This document shows, piece after piece, positions 30,101 to 33,385 of a stretch of 64,000 bases of DNA. The position numbers and the translations under genes are program-made. The stretch is from contig JAEERW010000002.1 in the NCBI GenBank assembly GCA_016286055.1, positions 1-64,000 of the forward strand. Direction: 5' to 3'. Source of the DNA: Bacteroidales bacterium (GTDB taxonomy: Bacteria; Bacteroidota; Bacteroidia; Bacteroidales; UBA3824). The notes under the pieces were generated by a model. That model was not told where the DNA came from. It did no database searches and was given only the letters and a program-made list of their open reading frames with translations. How positions within the stretch are numbered: position 1 is the first letter of the stretch; every line of letters starts with the position of its first letter.

Positions 30101-30177
30101 CCTACCACAAAGGCGGTGAATTTCTTAAATAATACAGTTGACATGGCCGTATGTTTTTTAATGACAGTTTTGTTCAT
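3199..30177 (-). CDS. Giant secreted repeat protein with PKD-like domains and T9SS type B sorting domain
   Basis: An uninterrupted reading frame of 8,992 codons, roughly 0.95-1 MDa. The N-terminus is a signal peptide: a lysine-rich start, the hydrophobic run FVVGVISILVLSAG and a cut site after ASAQ. Translation may instead begin at Met12 (30144), which gives a cleaner signal. The body is a long chain of Ig/PKD-like units of about 75-120 residues, on the order of 90-100 copies by my estimate. Each opens with a VC or IC followed by a strand containing L-x-A, has a G-x-W centre, a FxWTV strand, a second Cys, then DxVTIxNN. The last ~480 residues hold PKD-type domains (WDFGDG, GDGQGTVW). They end in a gliding-motility-associated C-terminal domain (FPNAFKPNP, LQIFNRYGEKIFES, GWDGYYRG), the T9SS type B signal. 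It is probably a cell-surface adhesin of SprB-like architecture. It stands alone, with terminators on both sides. Function beyond export and adhesion is inference. Confidence 0.9.
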   Translation of the reverse strand: MNKTVIKKHTAMSTVLFKKFTAFVVGVISILVLSAGSASAQTFTLNVQQNSEQKCNGQANLSLTTSSTDYQARITKYTMGGVTTTVSHGPSQISISNIPQGTSTVQVFYDVYQYKKNTNNNNYSWQRVQQNQSLSKSVVNNGFHLGGGGNIEICTNTYTLTGTALTNGATGQWSGDATGNQNPKTVTVPTTRPGQYTWTQTRNGCSSSETYIITNHSNEISNFKMDPDKVVCAPSTTARIGASIPSGATVYWEPSSKVDNPTSARPKAINLSPGENIFTVNVSMANGCPMQTGQIKVFKAEATAAASAAYVCSADEEVNLTANPPLSSFPAGTTGQWTATGGGSIISGANATEAVGKVSGTGAVQFQWKLKVPGYPGSNGCTVTATTDPVTKEEINLDGGEACLVHDDTQNNNTIEIYASSTALPTGATGKWTWISGPGDQASIANPTSPRTNITIPTSGPGIDNTHGVSVFQWDMTTNGGCNQSVQFKVVKILAAFEMSHDVICDENEKVVLSAEDPGPGTGVWNYSGGGTFLNGNNAYLNSITNVPVSPNVYNNTLQWTVTYSTPSGQYCVATATKNLINLKVIANAGADDEVCENKATLNAADLGTATNPPTTGEWSCTSSDEVTIAQKNNNVTDVTNLKPGVNTFRWTVKRTSPNVINPAKPYAAAGPNTQLTCTAFDEVQIFNSEVSEAVVGDPIYTCADFVSNLNATPPVNGSGIWDTHVAAPNTVILDPTKANTGVTGLLQGHNSFKWTVYKGLMDPNNPPKCHDEAILDVYSVPVDVEAGDDQQICSNFTTLNGNAVTNYTNVPGLTWEIEWEPYGTTAVIQDPHSFSTAVDNLSPGKNIFRLHVRALINGVVKCSDFDDVVIWNDEVGEVTAGEDEIICGDYKMIEGPEPNQHRSWYEGNYRSLNGTKPESLGPNRWGVWSNPSGGATIAFPSNYLTSVSNLQYYSQQDRPGYWSNNPTVNRFRWTVYYENPETHNVCENSDDVEIIWLAPLPADAGKDQLVCGNNVNLDATDEGAGAMDVWWTSSTSASNTNNLTYHNPYWGGTAKLIHHEESTAVATPPAGTNAVKKDVLVYVDEVDFQEDNKTYVIVSTREIYYQNTSGSGDNRNNSDAVVLVTTDYKYYPAGTTVTEANYNTLGAGLTPGNNEQVRSYTIADEVFNMAINGQQTAANVNNPPVTQYRWYKSNSMVDPHRQLNGANKIVTCTIYDDVEIKVLGLLSDISAGSEQAVCDDQTQLAAVGWETIRPSGSTSDYSVTLISQEWDSISGYGRFIEPNNPNTMVTDMSFRTNIFRWTVKVGIKSTNTDGTVVTSEPCVMTDDVWITNAQPSDAALPADREECVDYTTLSTNKPVRGEGFWRTKGGNGTIKNQSCTNLFCDAYVENLSPGENQFEWTVINNFKSLKNPQQVHAECSVSDQMSIFYHGMKASADPDKFICNDEVELKGALPSASVSGVELAKYGKPTGHWETTATGGQKFYNYDNTNAAPSTVAYCSHVILRNLPRTFNLVTWHIEWGGCKDHQDVRIFNNLPYNNPDGGPAQEVCDNTTSLPGNQIHEHKAPWADPMYPTNQSRWNGQESPMAYSEWTSSSPSVTFIDDLAARTKVNNLNKPGLTELYYRFYRKNVDWQNDPNGNFNPNTPGDPVEYCFLEHHVTIYNNSVTTYAGDDETICGEPINTGNSYNPKYPRVDYNSYFMTAQDAPDGAEGTWKLLEGASYANEVSIMSPHDAKTEVRFKGSGDYKFEWRVKKPNGSNVSEPYCEAVDEVVITVNVPDLAIATAIASDNRLHDDYIQVCDDAVVLRYDRPNQRGIGTWTSTDPNNVYSDPLQQATTIKVSDLSKNKTEFTLTIDYHGCTSVDTITVYNNSVSAIAETRAGYDPHEINICKTEYLLQANNPATNNGTEYQANGEWSCSYASVGFQDKTSFNAKATGLVRSINHQSPNHLVWTVTKGSNTTDHGKLCKATDYLDVYNNSFEITDMPNFITCGPSATLIGEEAGHQNSTYSGAWTRISGPGKFTTATTNYTVSVENLQKKENTFRWTVYRNGCSAFDDITVFNNEVEVDAGKDINSCDDVVQLNATPATWQEGLWEIEDAGPNTNFAETSTAAPANRFNTMSLYNGYVYGLRQGETVLRWTVSSTIATAADNYQYNGVTYDDEQTCSLSDLVSIFNDAPDPAVVYPKEIEICQEQTAAGEEVLLSASTVRDGWGVGHWEYYDGASGGTIVSPSAYQSKIDNLPYGESVWAWVVEKQGSNGLMCRKTDYVHVFNNYVEAHLNVSYDEVCTPETELNAVNPDEYPGATGWWEYENFAGLPAAKCPSIAVPSDYLTTATNLPSGRSNFIWHVTKGSGLCHSEITYSVDNNQVEAVIRQPDPQHRIICEPNVRLVAQEIPATATGTWSLIGFPNNYNINDANFASPNGLVTDVTGLNVQNADYSFRWTVEIGSGKCNKTDEITIKNNSFTVDADASEPNNGGATWEAPANVFVCGSSYQLQPSIPDGDYTYEWTITAGSGTFVGGTNGGKTSNAKIPTVIGLKRQSTEIHLLVKDNNPNGCQADGTVLVSDDKFYPDPIVTVSTLHCDGTATVRATDISAFTGASAIWSTSDRIGHWDIPAGQLPTNNQITYAGMPEGAEVVLIWTITSANKRCESPISTTVYNYGFTLPEDYYDDTHCSDDFSFVATLPNNDPTKYVGTWTKLGGSVASMTSTNNGCSLSLTGLSRSLDNVFEWHVSSINDGCEDTQLFTVRNSKPSDAQITSDRHNVYTCDNTFTLNALKPQVGAGEWSSARTTTISLVASTATEQIKVSDMPLNGTLFTWTTRRGRYDFDGNYLGEDCTDNDTITIYNNHVQALISKINRSTCDGTMTLNANDAQQYKDNVDPKHFEVIGFWSPVDGHLEFQSGFESTDNSIKVQNLDSDKNTFKWTVAKGNPGSIAYCQSEDTISIYNNQVTALIDKTVTATCYPFIDLLANDITQYGTSAVGTWTCESAPTELINGTAGVIFNDKHNYQTKATGMTATGTYKFRWSVDKGDCSASDEFFVTQGALDADADANSVENIINVCDGDVKLQAKAIPSGIDGKWEVLNYSGGTADDLTVTPTNNFVATLKGLATGTEATLEWRVSNSTTGCHKESQVTVKNHSIAATIANKDANGEYQLCDPQATLNASATFSATEATGVWTKEDVHASGDFMTDPTLATANINNFDDGVSVKFIWTVTSKAASTQNDVNGFCVDTDEITVVNNMFKANAGVDANVCGTSLGLNAVLPYGYTGGWTSNTSAVVSPADASDAIVTGLVPGENRLTWTITRNGCDKNKATISLFNIHPTQASIVTPDGYEVCGSTSESDVSVTLQANSPATGEHGKWEKISSHATPQGNVASNQIVYKGLDQDDNKFRWSIFSDVDESCYTYDEVTIVNNKVTVPDSYTDNICLTSGSFILTTGDNTLQNANGTWTWSKSDPLPGTIHHSTLEITPSMLKQSATFTWTLRKGTNCSAVQNITLVNDGVEAIIETIDGQPATHNGSAVNVCKSAFKIKANDYKNKFGDAATGYWECTSWPSSSNIDPNDIKFADPTNYATSVSGLTAVGNYEFTWHVNKGACSSEERQLISMTSFDIDADGTQPAKSFAVCSDTYIPTGWVSLSASEIADGSWTVLSGTAVVTNTIAGQSNSRPTIVGITSSGSRIMWSVRSKGGCENSDYFDIQNGNPTLTVTNNTATTNVAGVICDGKALLNGTGAESSSGKRGHWTEVNPDPSKSGYFADANGNRLSDDECTTANIWYVGIKNGKTVKLRWTVVNTIASGECPLTGDIDVTNYGFDVNPGYDFTLACNQTSYTMDAQLPTSTINGVTFEGTWQHGNIGSFAIDANSIHNPKAVVNSFMNSEGNDYVWSVQQQVNGKDACLVDKSILITDPSATQAVITTPATDNTFTCNGTAQLVANQATPAIGEWGEWTPDQGNGSGNFSNSTNNVTTVFDMGYDENTYVWTIHRQITDKFGTITKCSTEDKVTILNNQVTASIAPDIIEVCDGETENILVSGNKVQFGDKAEGYWIANQNVIYNGSTVTSSTAFAHNTADIMIHTTRSGDTKLIWRIVKDKTKALDPTINCWAEDFVTVRNSNVKAETIEKEIRECDDEAIVRATSIAGNTNVSGEWTCTLAHNTSNPTEIAAYTAKINDPNNNETSVVIDKPGQYRFVWTVTNGKCVTSDHVTVWNNSFTTDAYTIDGPNGTNEFNVCGSSAQLHAESYSNLDLTGADPDYVVWEGSDVAHLTWPANGTSMYNATVSGINGAATLTWHVHKGGCDATSTVTLTDQSVKAEATSEIVTCNGSGELAATTPASGTGHWEKADALSVITIDDPTNPNSTFSGMGDDSQVILHWVVASPTLSGCNSIAEVSVINLGYFKSVSAGIDLNVCDASTTLTGAMLPPTYSGRWTAPNSTVIQFWSDSNMSASGVNMQEPFVTNLPVEANILTWTISKDYTMLNGDVVHCETPKSITVTNRNPGEAKVVAGQSRELCDADITLKAIAPASPAKGHWVSNNSTIILENGGTNVDTKMSNLAQGPNTFNWVIDVDGECSTKSEDIVITNNRVTVAPGFTAHVCRDTTIYAADPTLQFSPAAQGTWSVPNPSGSSEIVAISGSANNILIARPVMGGTTYQWSVKKGTCHAEMEVELINDGVEASIVGPTTTGNTFDLCGSAVQIEGNDLTNFQTATGEWSLREYPANKISKSSVVMHPSNSNITNVSGMNAEGAYTFVWTVSKNQCKASAEVTIQVQTAAIDADRSDDDNMKSICEPEYTMNPQLPESYDHVYWYVVSGAGTFEGAQPSVININGNNVSANFVESATPKLTNLTSGGTKARVVIVRGNCTLTDDVVLTNDKISAAITATPSFVCDETDIVQLSGAQGSFVQWRRVYPDDKRGHFIQTDTCVHYLEYTGIKRGETATIEHTVVNTLVDGSSCTDVSTISITNQGFDAVPGTSVTTACSDTHIMTAQLLDGWYGEWENTGNTTAFIYPSESTNAHAMVHNLDNADINKFTWHVTSPLGCKDSKTVEIVNHKPGKVAIVTPSDNEVICSNASGDLNTMSAQQFTPSSATGTWTVNGSTNNIESPTSFSTKVTGLKAGENTIKWTVTNENCTVVDEVTIYNDFFAASIQGGDQYICSSNTQLVALNPSKYNATGKWTSNRDSEVQYENQTNYSTRVEVPLGLTVFTWTVTSSRGAASTCGDADGSIKTATVKVYNQTLQNWNVAKIKVDGADNLNRLCETSTNLIPPALEDGWEGYWTLKHAPHANPTSALNVNMLMLSNITPSPNDPYTYVWHIKNANNPRCAEDLEVTFFENSFNTYAYFANGAKSNIMYVCGDGTDNPIWLAAQNHSVTTQSWEYNPAEISLWNASMPNSQIKLNNTTASLVWHVEKDGCKADESLTVKNVKPITAGKVYETCDESISLSVDNVPAANEHGTWSYSGGGTLDYNPKNSFVTTVTNIPKNTTTQLLWTVTVDEIPNCSSVAEFSIVSHKVDLTIGGGESLCGTETDVNVNLPRGYIGVWSCPTADPLPANEASFEAVNGDSMISTHFTGLSRGLNVITWTVRNKDGNLTCKQEFTKNVYNNNPEEALINMPAVYETCLPEDKLTAVAPSDPTQFEGTWSVVQGNANIKAGSEHSHVTMIENMVPGQDNIKVRWTLRDKVKGCETHAEMTVQSHEVAATVPSNTISTCDGTATLKADNPSSYGVTGVWASTSANVQGKTETTSSNFETVYENIANPSEAFTWTVTNGKCTKSEIVNVVNNRVESKVTPIGVICTNTATLKAEGVTGQGVTGYWEIVDFPSTFMEKSTIVFNSAMSETSVTGLDVKGIYKFDWVVEKVDPLTSQLLCSDRSTVIIDNKDYTLDAETRLSSDDVTICGSEYQLSASEIAGGTGTWTPIAGTGYVDASDEHNPKAVVRGVDGSVLLQWHMEVANGCPKDATVKITNAFIKADAQIASAQLCDGTAVVAGNEFKDETFSGFWNKVDDSAPGNFVETVPSDYIAHYENIPPGKTVGLRWNFKRRYIDAEETARTGSTVYKYCSDQDVVYVKNNAFTVSAGQGGATICGEDWFQLEAEALLPDQVGEWSSNYDYITWENNVKTDPSVKVSNLTKDFTNEFTWTVTDTKTGCSSYDIVRVDNNTIDPARILKVDGQDYVPGTVYDICGSSFLLEAKQVKYGDPLWSSSSPLLFNGKSTNSEYAVTVTNLPSNSEAVIKWTVDKRNGNSAACHDEVSVTVKNRFAEANIYTKNKVVCGDEVELKAYDVSGYGARGWWTSDQDAVVRYENDVTESSSVRVSNLPYNIQTVFTWHVQNGSNCGEVTATVAITNAKYVADASVEEENICGPVAQLKGSPYDSQTHTGLWSYVSGDHPELITIGDGSSVNETSVSGLSNGAYEFRWTVTPKNAPECGDSKTVTIRNNSVKAKIYGVDANGDIFTKCADDWTLSADLPSGCVGQWDRIDGPAAFDATANTALADVHIVDISNTTKTQFRWTVRSLANPNCYSTADVKIVSNKVVASIKSDNPLYICWDDKNEVEIKADNISDGTAYWEPTSITNTGKIANSLDPTTRVYDIEPRAIETYRWHVSKGTGANACNDYADLTIINHNYSLSAGDYDDNNCGPVIHLNADHPTGGAGRWEIVSGQSNCSLVNPTLYNTDLKINPGAKVSLRWVYNLNEGDNCPDNADTAIIVSHAVAPYAEPDVFCKPEGILKADAPRIDNGETGWWVAPAGVSFENNNSTLYNVKVYGLQEGGNNSFEWHIDNGYCHDHTTVSYTYLVPNSRITGPAVLPDMCDDDYTLTAAFNPATHADYTGEWKIVKGGPDTYINNSTNYTTRIYNLQPGENIVQWTVTNKNYGCFSTSSIAYYNMGVTLANIDDVKECNSYGNLSGNGPTSQNGWIGTWSVHPNFVNAANRSGFTISSPDQMNTKYTNLPTGSIMVRWTVVDPVSGCKDSIDVAIYNNLFTPTVNTDGVDKCSAEVTIAGTMYDRDKDQGWWETPDQSPLVVSSPSSAITKVSHLMYGDNAIRWYVNHNECINHVDVSIPHAMFSNFTAGIDDETCDEIYTLYATDPYSVSGVDPTKITSHWEPVTGSAVFTNSTAFNSGVKNLTFGKNTLKWVVGNEECPNMEALVTITSNRQDAIGGGADTYLPICSNDFAFVAEMPAQYDSVWWSVGSGSGTFDKFNYKTINQNVVFDPVNSNMSPQDKAYWSTKTAADFYAYASSYAAECNQTTVTNMAKLNNEFYWNVAYKGCVVQDLVKLRNIKPSARANSHSSHICSSETTLIAGRPSMGTGVWSKLTDTDESVIENSSYFMTKVTNIGTGDHTFIWTVTNIDNGIECKDAFEITVTNEQISTFAGVDHAVCDGNNVKLQAQDPSTLGDFVGVWHRPSNSVVFANSTSFTTTVSGLAAGPNRLRWEVISTDPNNDCRAEAEVVITNNKPTQPNLGPDYFSCEDEADLQGTSPASGEKGYWVNVNENGIIAQTTAVYTHVTGLIDGDNKFAWFIQRGTGDNACVASDTVNIRNRHLLVNVASSKEEYCSDTAYVEGSVYGSTNINYTSVWTAESGGASFLANSTLAKATAVGLGSGKNMLKWTVTVPAVNGYGECKVNKMINVWNMTPEKANIIESSMSVCTNEAELTANQPSISGERGEWNVLQGNGTWDNSTNYKTTVRDLNFDHNYITWTIRRGNCYSIDTIDVVANNIVTSVTGDAGTNVRQICQIDKPELTISATPLKNGGTGYWFPSSSNIQFIDESTLATTKIKVLAPGRHKLVWYMKENNCDANAVLYVDALQSTATAYMNDENPVCDGQAVLSALPPDVSSAIGYWFTPNKTTAHFSNSLNNISTLYMSQRGQFTASWIVETPRLHGLDACKSQADVLVYNYQVDPGPDFEINACSYDDVKNLVAVEPYPGDYGEWHVANGTGCEIVNTTAFETQVKHINKGATTLYWVVKTPEWFDDVNDPNHLNPKVCSDSSSVQVYNNAFDISAGKSIQVCGPETPLEGRLPNNSNITCEWSGGNFLDPTDPATTVFNLRKSVPTELTLKAYSNGCEAEAKVVVTNVQVDIEIPTGSKTVCSDDIQLEAKMSAGTGAWSIPNGIGTFDDETNNVTMVRGLGKGDNVITWTVTNGDINCRSSESITLNNQTLHVSAGSDQYVCDTFAYLAGDALAPNQIGEWRLGSVSATTTPFSGAGPVFVDNTTNNTTVYGLYFNDEGLGYSNAFFWHVKDTVTRCEGEGTVKILSYHFEVDADTSTISNSHIARPGHDHYTIGGTPQKTNSNSDPLYTASWRRVEGSGRPTPQDGFVTEFKGLSSGRNMFEYIVQLNRYQIEGAQAGIMNPACIARDWVVINYQAFKVEAGDDLPTCEDSIQLNAQQPEGAVGHWTSRERGCEFDDPTNPKTWVRKLKPGKNVLYWNVTRNGFTAIDSVEISNYGFTVDAGPDQHLCEDSTVLKATGPLNNPLITNNWYGYWDTPFGSATYEYPSATETKVNDLAVATNVIVWHVEAWAPQRNCYASDTIRVSYYVAPDAEFTIVPKTAAGCSPFTAQFANTTIDTDSTGSTFYTWNFGNITSIETTDHDNLIERTFYNTSDHDSTLQIWLTTGIKIPGNQTCYNVDSSEITVFTVPTAKFTVSPARQMQPSTQFSLYAVQNPGSDVRYAWAYGDGQGTVWNDNTEFEKTLTHKYMNFGEYKIVLDVKNKFCAASDTQIVIIDPAPPKRTMQSTGFEGCEPYLHELIEEVLYADSVRWDIYQVSDSLVLQAQMMVPDQKIATYLFNKPGRYLLYQYAFGPGTDGELYMRTDTVTVFSTPIVDYQAYPDTVRLPNQALYTSNESINGATYLWDFGDGQTSVEKEPTHYYTEAGDFYISLKVTSAEGCTTVGNEQHVRVEPEGMLRFPNAFKPNPAGPSGGVPTRTKNYVFMPYPRNGIKAGTYKLQIFNRYGEKIFESTDPEIGWDGYYRGDLCAQDVYVWKCNCIFENGKIYKKIGNVTLLR

Positions 30178-30457
30178 AGTTCAATATCTTTAAGCCGGCG
30201 CAGGTTTTATAAACACCTGATACCCAGCATATTATTCTCAATAAATTCAGGCGGTTACAGTTCACAATTATTCCGCCTATTAGTTATAAACTCATTTTCG
30301 GGTGGGTTTAGTATATAGTACACCCTAAAAATTAGACCAAAATTAAGGATAATTTGTTGCACTCTGATTGTTTTTTTTTTGAATTTTTTTTGATTTTTTA
30401 AGTATAGTATAGATTACATAAAAAATAGCCACACCTTTATATATATAGTAACAAAAA
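30178..30457 (-). other. Upstream region of the giant gene (no gene)
   Basis: About 280 AT-rich bases with no supportable coding frame. On the minus strand a -7-like box TAATTTTG lies at 30338-30345, without a clear -33 TTTG, so a leader of about 160 nt is likely. That leader contains two small inverted repeats: CAGGT/ACCTG around an internal TTTATAAA (about 30201-30219) and AGGCGG/CCGCCT (about 30249-30278). I recognise no known riboswitch or leader RNA in it. Confidence 0.4.
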
Positions 30458-30490
30458 AAACACCGCCCGAAAATTCGGGCGGTGTTTTTA
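30456..30490. terminator. Intrinsic terminator of the srf-like operon
   Basis: A strong perfect stem (ACACCGCCCGAA at 30460-30471 with TTCGGGCGGTGT at 30474-30485) is flanked by A's and T's on both sides. It sits about 20 bases past the stop of the SrfC-like gene and separates that operon from the giant gene. Confidence 0.9.
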
Positions 30491-30509
30491 TAAGAGAAAG
30501 TGAATGTTT

Positions 30510-33350
30510 CTAATTTTTCAACCGTTCGAGTATTACACCGAGTTTGGCGTCGGCTTCGGCTTTGGCGGCGTCTTTGACGTTTTCTTCAAAGTAGACGTTG
30601 GCTTCAAAACTGCTCTTCAAGCCGGTAGCCCATTCTGAGAAGAATTTTTCGCCCGGGAACTCTATTTCGAGTTTCAAGTTCTTTTTGGCTGGCGATTTTA
30701 CCGGTGGATGTGTGAATACAGGAAGCGTGTCGGTGGGTTTTACTTTCGGACGCTCGGCTTGCGGCACATAATCCCAACCAAGTGAGTTGACAAACTTGTT
30801 GATTATCACGGCAGAAATACGTGCCACAATGTCAACGTTAGAGGTCAACTGGAAGTTGATAACGTGCTCGCGAACTGCGTCGGCGATAATCTTTTTGAGG
30901 TTGACACGGTTTTTGTTTTTGTTCAACTCGTTGATTATCAGGTCGGCGGTCTTTTTGTTCATACCGAGTTGCATCAGCACATTGTCGCCCTTAATTTCTT
31001 CGATGTATTCAAGCCAACGGCTTATGAGGTTTTCGGCAAAGATGTAGGCGCGGTCTTTGATTTCGCCTTCTTCTTTGTCTTTCTTCTCTTCGATAAGGGT
31101 TTCGATGTTGATGCCGGTTTCGTCGAGAATCTTTTTCAACTCGTTGTTGTCGTCGATGCCGAAGTATTCTTTCAACTTAGTGAGAATGCTCTGTGCACCT
31201 TCGCCCGGCTCGATGGTGATGAATTGTCCAAGCATTTCGAGCATATCGATGTCGAGGGTCTTGGTGGCAGGTTTGGCAACGGGTGCTACGGGAGCATCGG
31301 CTTCTATCTGCTTGTTCATCATAAGGTCGAAGTAGATTTTCCACGAAAGGTCGTCGGTGATGGTGAGGCGGTCGAGGAAGTTACCGAAGGTGTTTTTATC
31401 TTTCTGCATTTTCATCAACGCCATAAACGCCTGAGTTGCAGATATTTTGGCTTTCTTCAACTTTTCGTCGATGTTGCCGCCTTGGTAGAATGCCGAAAGT
31501 TCGTCGTAGAGGTCGGCTTTGAGGTCGTCGATACCGGCTTTGATTTGCTCGCGCTTGATGATGGGGTTACAAGTGGGAGTCATATACTTGATAATGTAGT
31601 CGATACCGCTCTTGTTGGGCTGGGTAAATTCTTCCCAACATTCAAGAGGATTGTGCACGTGGGCGATAACGTCTTTGTGATTTACCCACGAGTTTTTCAT
31701 ATCCACAAACTTCTGCACGTATTCGGGACGGAGAGTGTTCTCTTTGCCGTCGGTGTCGATACCCTCAAAGAATGATTTACTCCATTTGGGGTCGCGCAAG
31801 GGGAATACGTTTTTGAAAGGTCCGTTGTTGTCCCAATTTTGAATCCAGAGGTCGCCCACGGATATGCCCATTTGGTCGGCAAAGTTGGCGCCGATACGGG
31901 CAGTCCATTTAGCATTGTGAGGACCAAGTTCGCCGGGACGCTCTGTGGCAGGGTTGCCCGCAAGTTCGATGTTAAACTTGGTGAAAACTACCAACAGCGG
32001 GATAAGTTTCTCAATATCATTTTGTTGCACAAGCAATGCGAGTTTACGTTCGCGCTCGGCACGTTTTTCGGGACTTCCGCCGTGAGTGTTGCGAATCCAT
32101 TCGTAAAGGAATTTTGGAAGGTCGGCAACCTCGGGCTGTTTGTCGTCCATACAGAATAATAAGGTGCTGATTTCGTAGTTGAAGTTGTAACGATTGAAAA
32201 GGAATGCAATCTTACCACGCAGGAACACAAGCAGTTTGTCGTTATTATCCTTTTCTTCAAACGTTACTTCGGGAATCTGCTGACGCGAACGTGCGCCCGG
32301 GAAGTCCAATACGTCGGCTTCTTTTAAGAATGTGCGCTTGGGGTTGGATGCTGTGTTGTCGGCAAGAGGCAGCACCACTTCGGCGGTAAGTGCCGAAAGG
32401 ATACTGCGGTCGAGAGTGGCAAGGAGCGTGCCTCCGTCGTAACAGTTTACAGGTGGTTTTTTGGTGTCTTTGTATAGTTCGCGGAGTCGTTCAACGTCTA
32501 AGATGGTGTCTTGCTGCGGAGTAAGGGCGGCAAGTTCGGTGCGGATTGATGTGAGGAAGTTCAACTGACGAAGACCGTCGCTGAGTTTCTTAAACAATTC
32601 GGTAAAGAACGGCTGCTTGCCCCAAATAATTTCAAACACCTTGTAGCGCTGTGCCGAATCGATGTAGGGTACGATAGATGCGATGTCGTCCCAGAAGTTG
32701 ATGTTGTTGAGGTCTTTGATGATAAAGTGGTCGCGGAAGTTGTTGTTGCAATACTCTTTAACATCGTAAACCTCGTCTTCGGTAAAGCCCGGACAGGGTG
32801 AGTTCTGCTTGATGGCGGCAAGGTTTTGAATCTCTTTCTGCACCTCGTCGCGGTTGACAGAATATGTATAATGCGTAATATCAGAGAGATAGCCGTTTGA
32901 AATAATTTTTACCAAATCGGCTTGGCTAAACAGACGGAGCAAGTAAGGTTTGAAACCCGCCTGCCAAGTGTTGTCGGTGGTGAAGCGCGAAACCAAACCA
33001 GTGGCCTCTTTGCCGCCTCCCGGGGGGTTGATGTTGGCAATAAAGTCAACTTCCTCGCCGGTGTCGGGCACTTTTACAAATAGCGAAAGAGCCTCGGGTG
33101 TTTTGGCAAGGTTTGACACAAGGTAAGATTTGCCCACCTGACTTTGACCGAAAATAGCCACAGAGGGGCGTTTCGGAAGGGCGTTTTCGTAACGTTTAGC
33201 GTCGCGGCGGAGTTTTTTAAGATTGTATATGGTAACAGCCTGCTTGTCTTTCTCGACATTGGTCTGCACCCATTTCATACTGTCCTCTATCACCTGTTTT
33301 ACCATAGTGCATTGCTGGATCAGTTTGCTTGTTTCCGGATTTTCTGACAT
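30510..33350 (-). CDS. SrfC-like P-loop protein (putative GTPase)
   Basis: 946 residues, last gene of a four-gene operon. A P-loop GQSQVGKS lies at residues 68-75 in the context SVAIFGQSQVGKSYL, and a DFPGARS segment resembles the G3 motif, so a dynamin/TRAFAC-like nucleotide-binding fold is likely. The C-terminal half is rich in helices and charged residues. Family logic: SrfC proteins accompany SrfB in the srfABC cluster first named in Salmonella as SsrB-regulated genes, and their biochemical role is poorly defined. No signal peptide or membrane span, so it is cytoplasmic. Spacing from the upstream gene is 35 bp. The assignment rests on gene order plus the P-loop; I could not run a profile search. 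Confidence 0.7.
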   Translation of the reverse strand: MSENPETSKLIQQCTMVKQVIEDSMKWVQTNVEKDKQAVTIYNLKKLRRDAKRYENALPKRPSVAIFGQSQVGKSYLVSNLAKTPEALSLFVKVPDTGEEVDFIANINPPGGGKEATGLVSRFTTDNTWQAGFKPYLLRLFSQADLVKIISNGYLSDITHYTYSVNRDEVQKEIQNLAAIKQNSPCPGFTEDEVYDVKEYCNNNFRDHFIIKDLNNINFWDDIASIVPYIDSAQRYKVFEIIWGKQPFFTELFKKLSDGLRQLNFLTSIRTELAALTPQQDTILDVERLRELYKDTKKPPVNCYDGGTLLATLDRSILSALTAEVVLPLADNTASNPKRTFLKEADVLDFPGARSRQQIPEVTFEEKDNNDKLLVFLRGKIAFLFNRYNFNYEISTLLFCMDDKQPEVADLPKFLYEWIRNTHGGSPEKRAERERKLALLVQQNDIEKLIPLLVVFTKFNIELAGNPATERPGELGPHNAKWTARIGANFADQMGISVGDLWIQNWDNNGPFKNVFPLRDPKWSKSFFEGIDTDGKENTLRPEYVQKFVDMKNSWVNHKDVIAHVHNPLECWEEFTQPNKSGIDYIIKYMTPTCNPIIKREQIKAGIDDLKADLYDELSAFYQGGNIDEKLKKAKISATQAFMALMKMQKDKNTFGNFLDRLTITDDLSWKIYFDLMMNKQIEADAPVAPVAKPATKTLDIDMLEMLGQFITIEPGEGAQSILTKLKEYFGIDDNNELKKILDETGINIETLIEEKKDKEEGEIKDRAYIFAENLISRWLEYIEEIKGDNVLMQLGMNKKTADLIINELNKNKNRVNLKKIIADAVREHVINFQLTSNVDIVARISAVIINKFVNSLGWDYVPQAERPKVKPTDTLPVFTHPPVKSPAKKNLKLEIEFPGEKFFSEWATGLKSSFEANVYFEENVKDAAKAEADAKLGVILERLKN

Positions 33351-33385
33351 ATTTAATGTTTTTTTCGGTTTCTAACTAATTTTAA

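Noticed and set aside
30864-31775. 303-codon open frame on the plus strand inside the SrfC-like gene
   Set aside because: Antisense shadow with Phe/Val-rich low-complexity translation, no promoter or motif.
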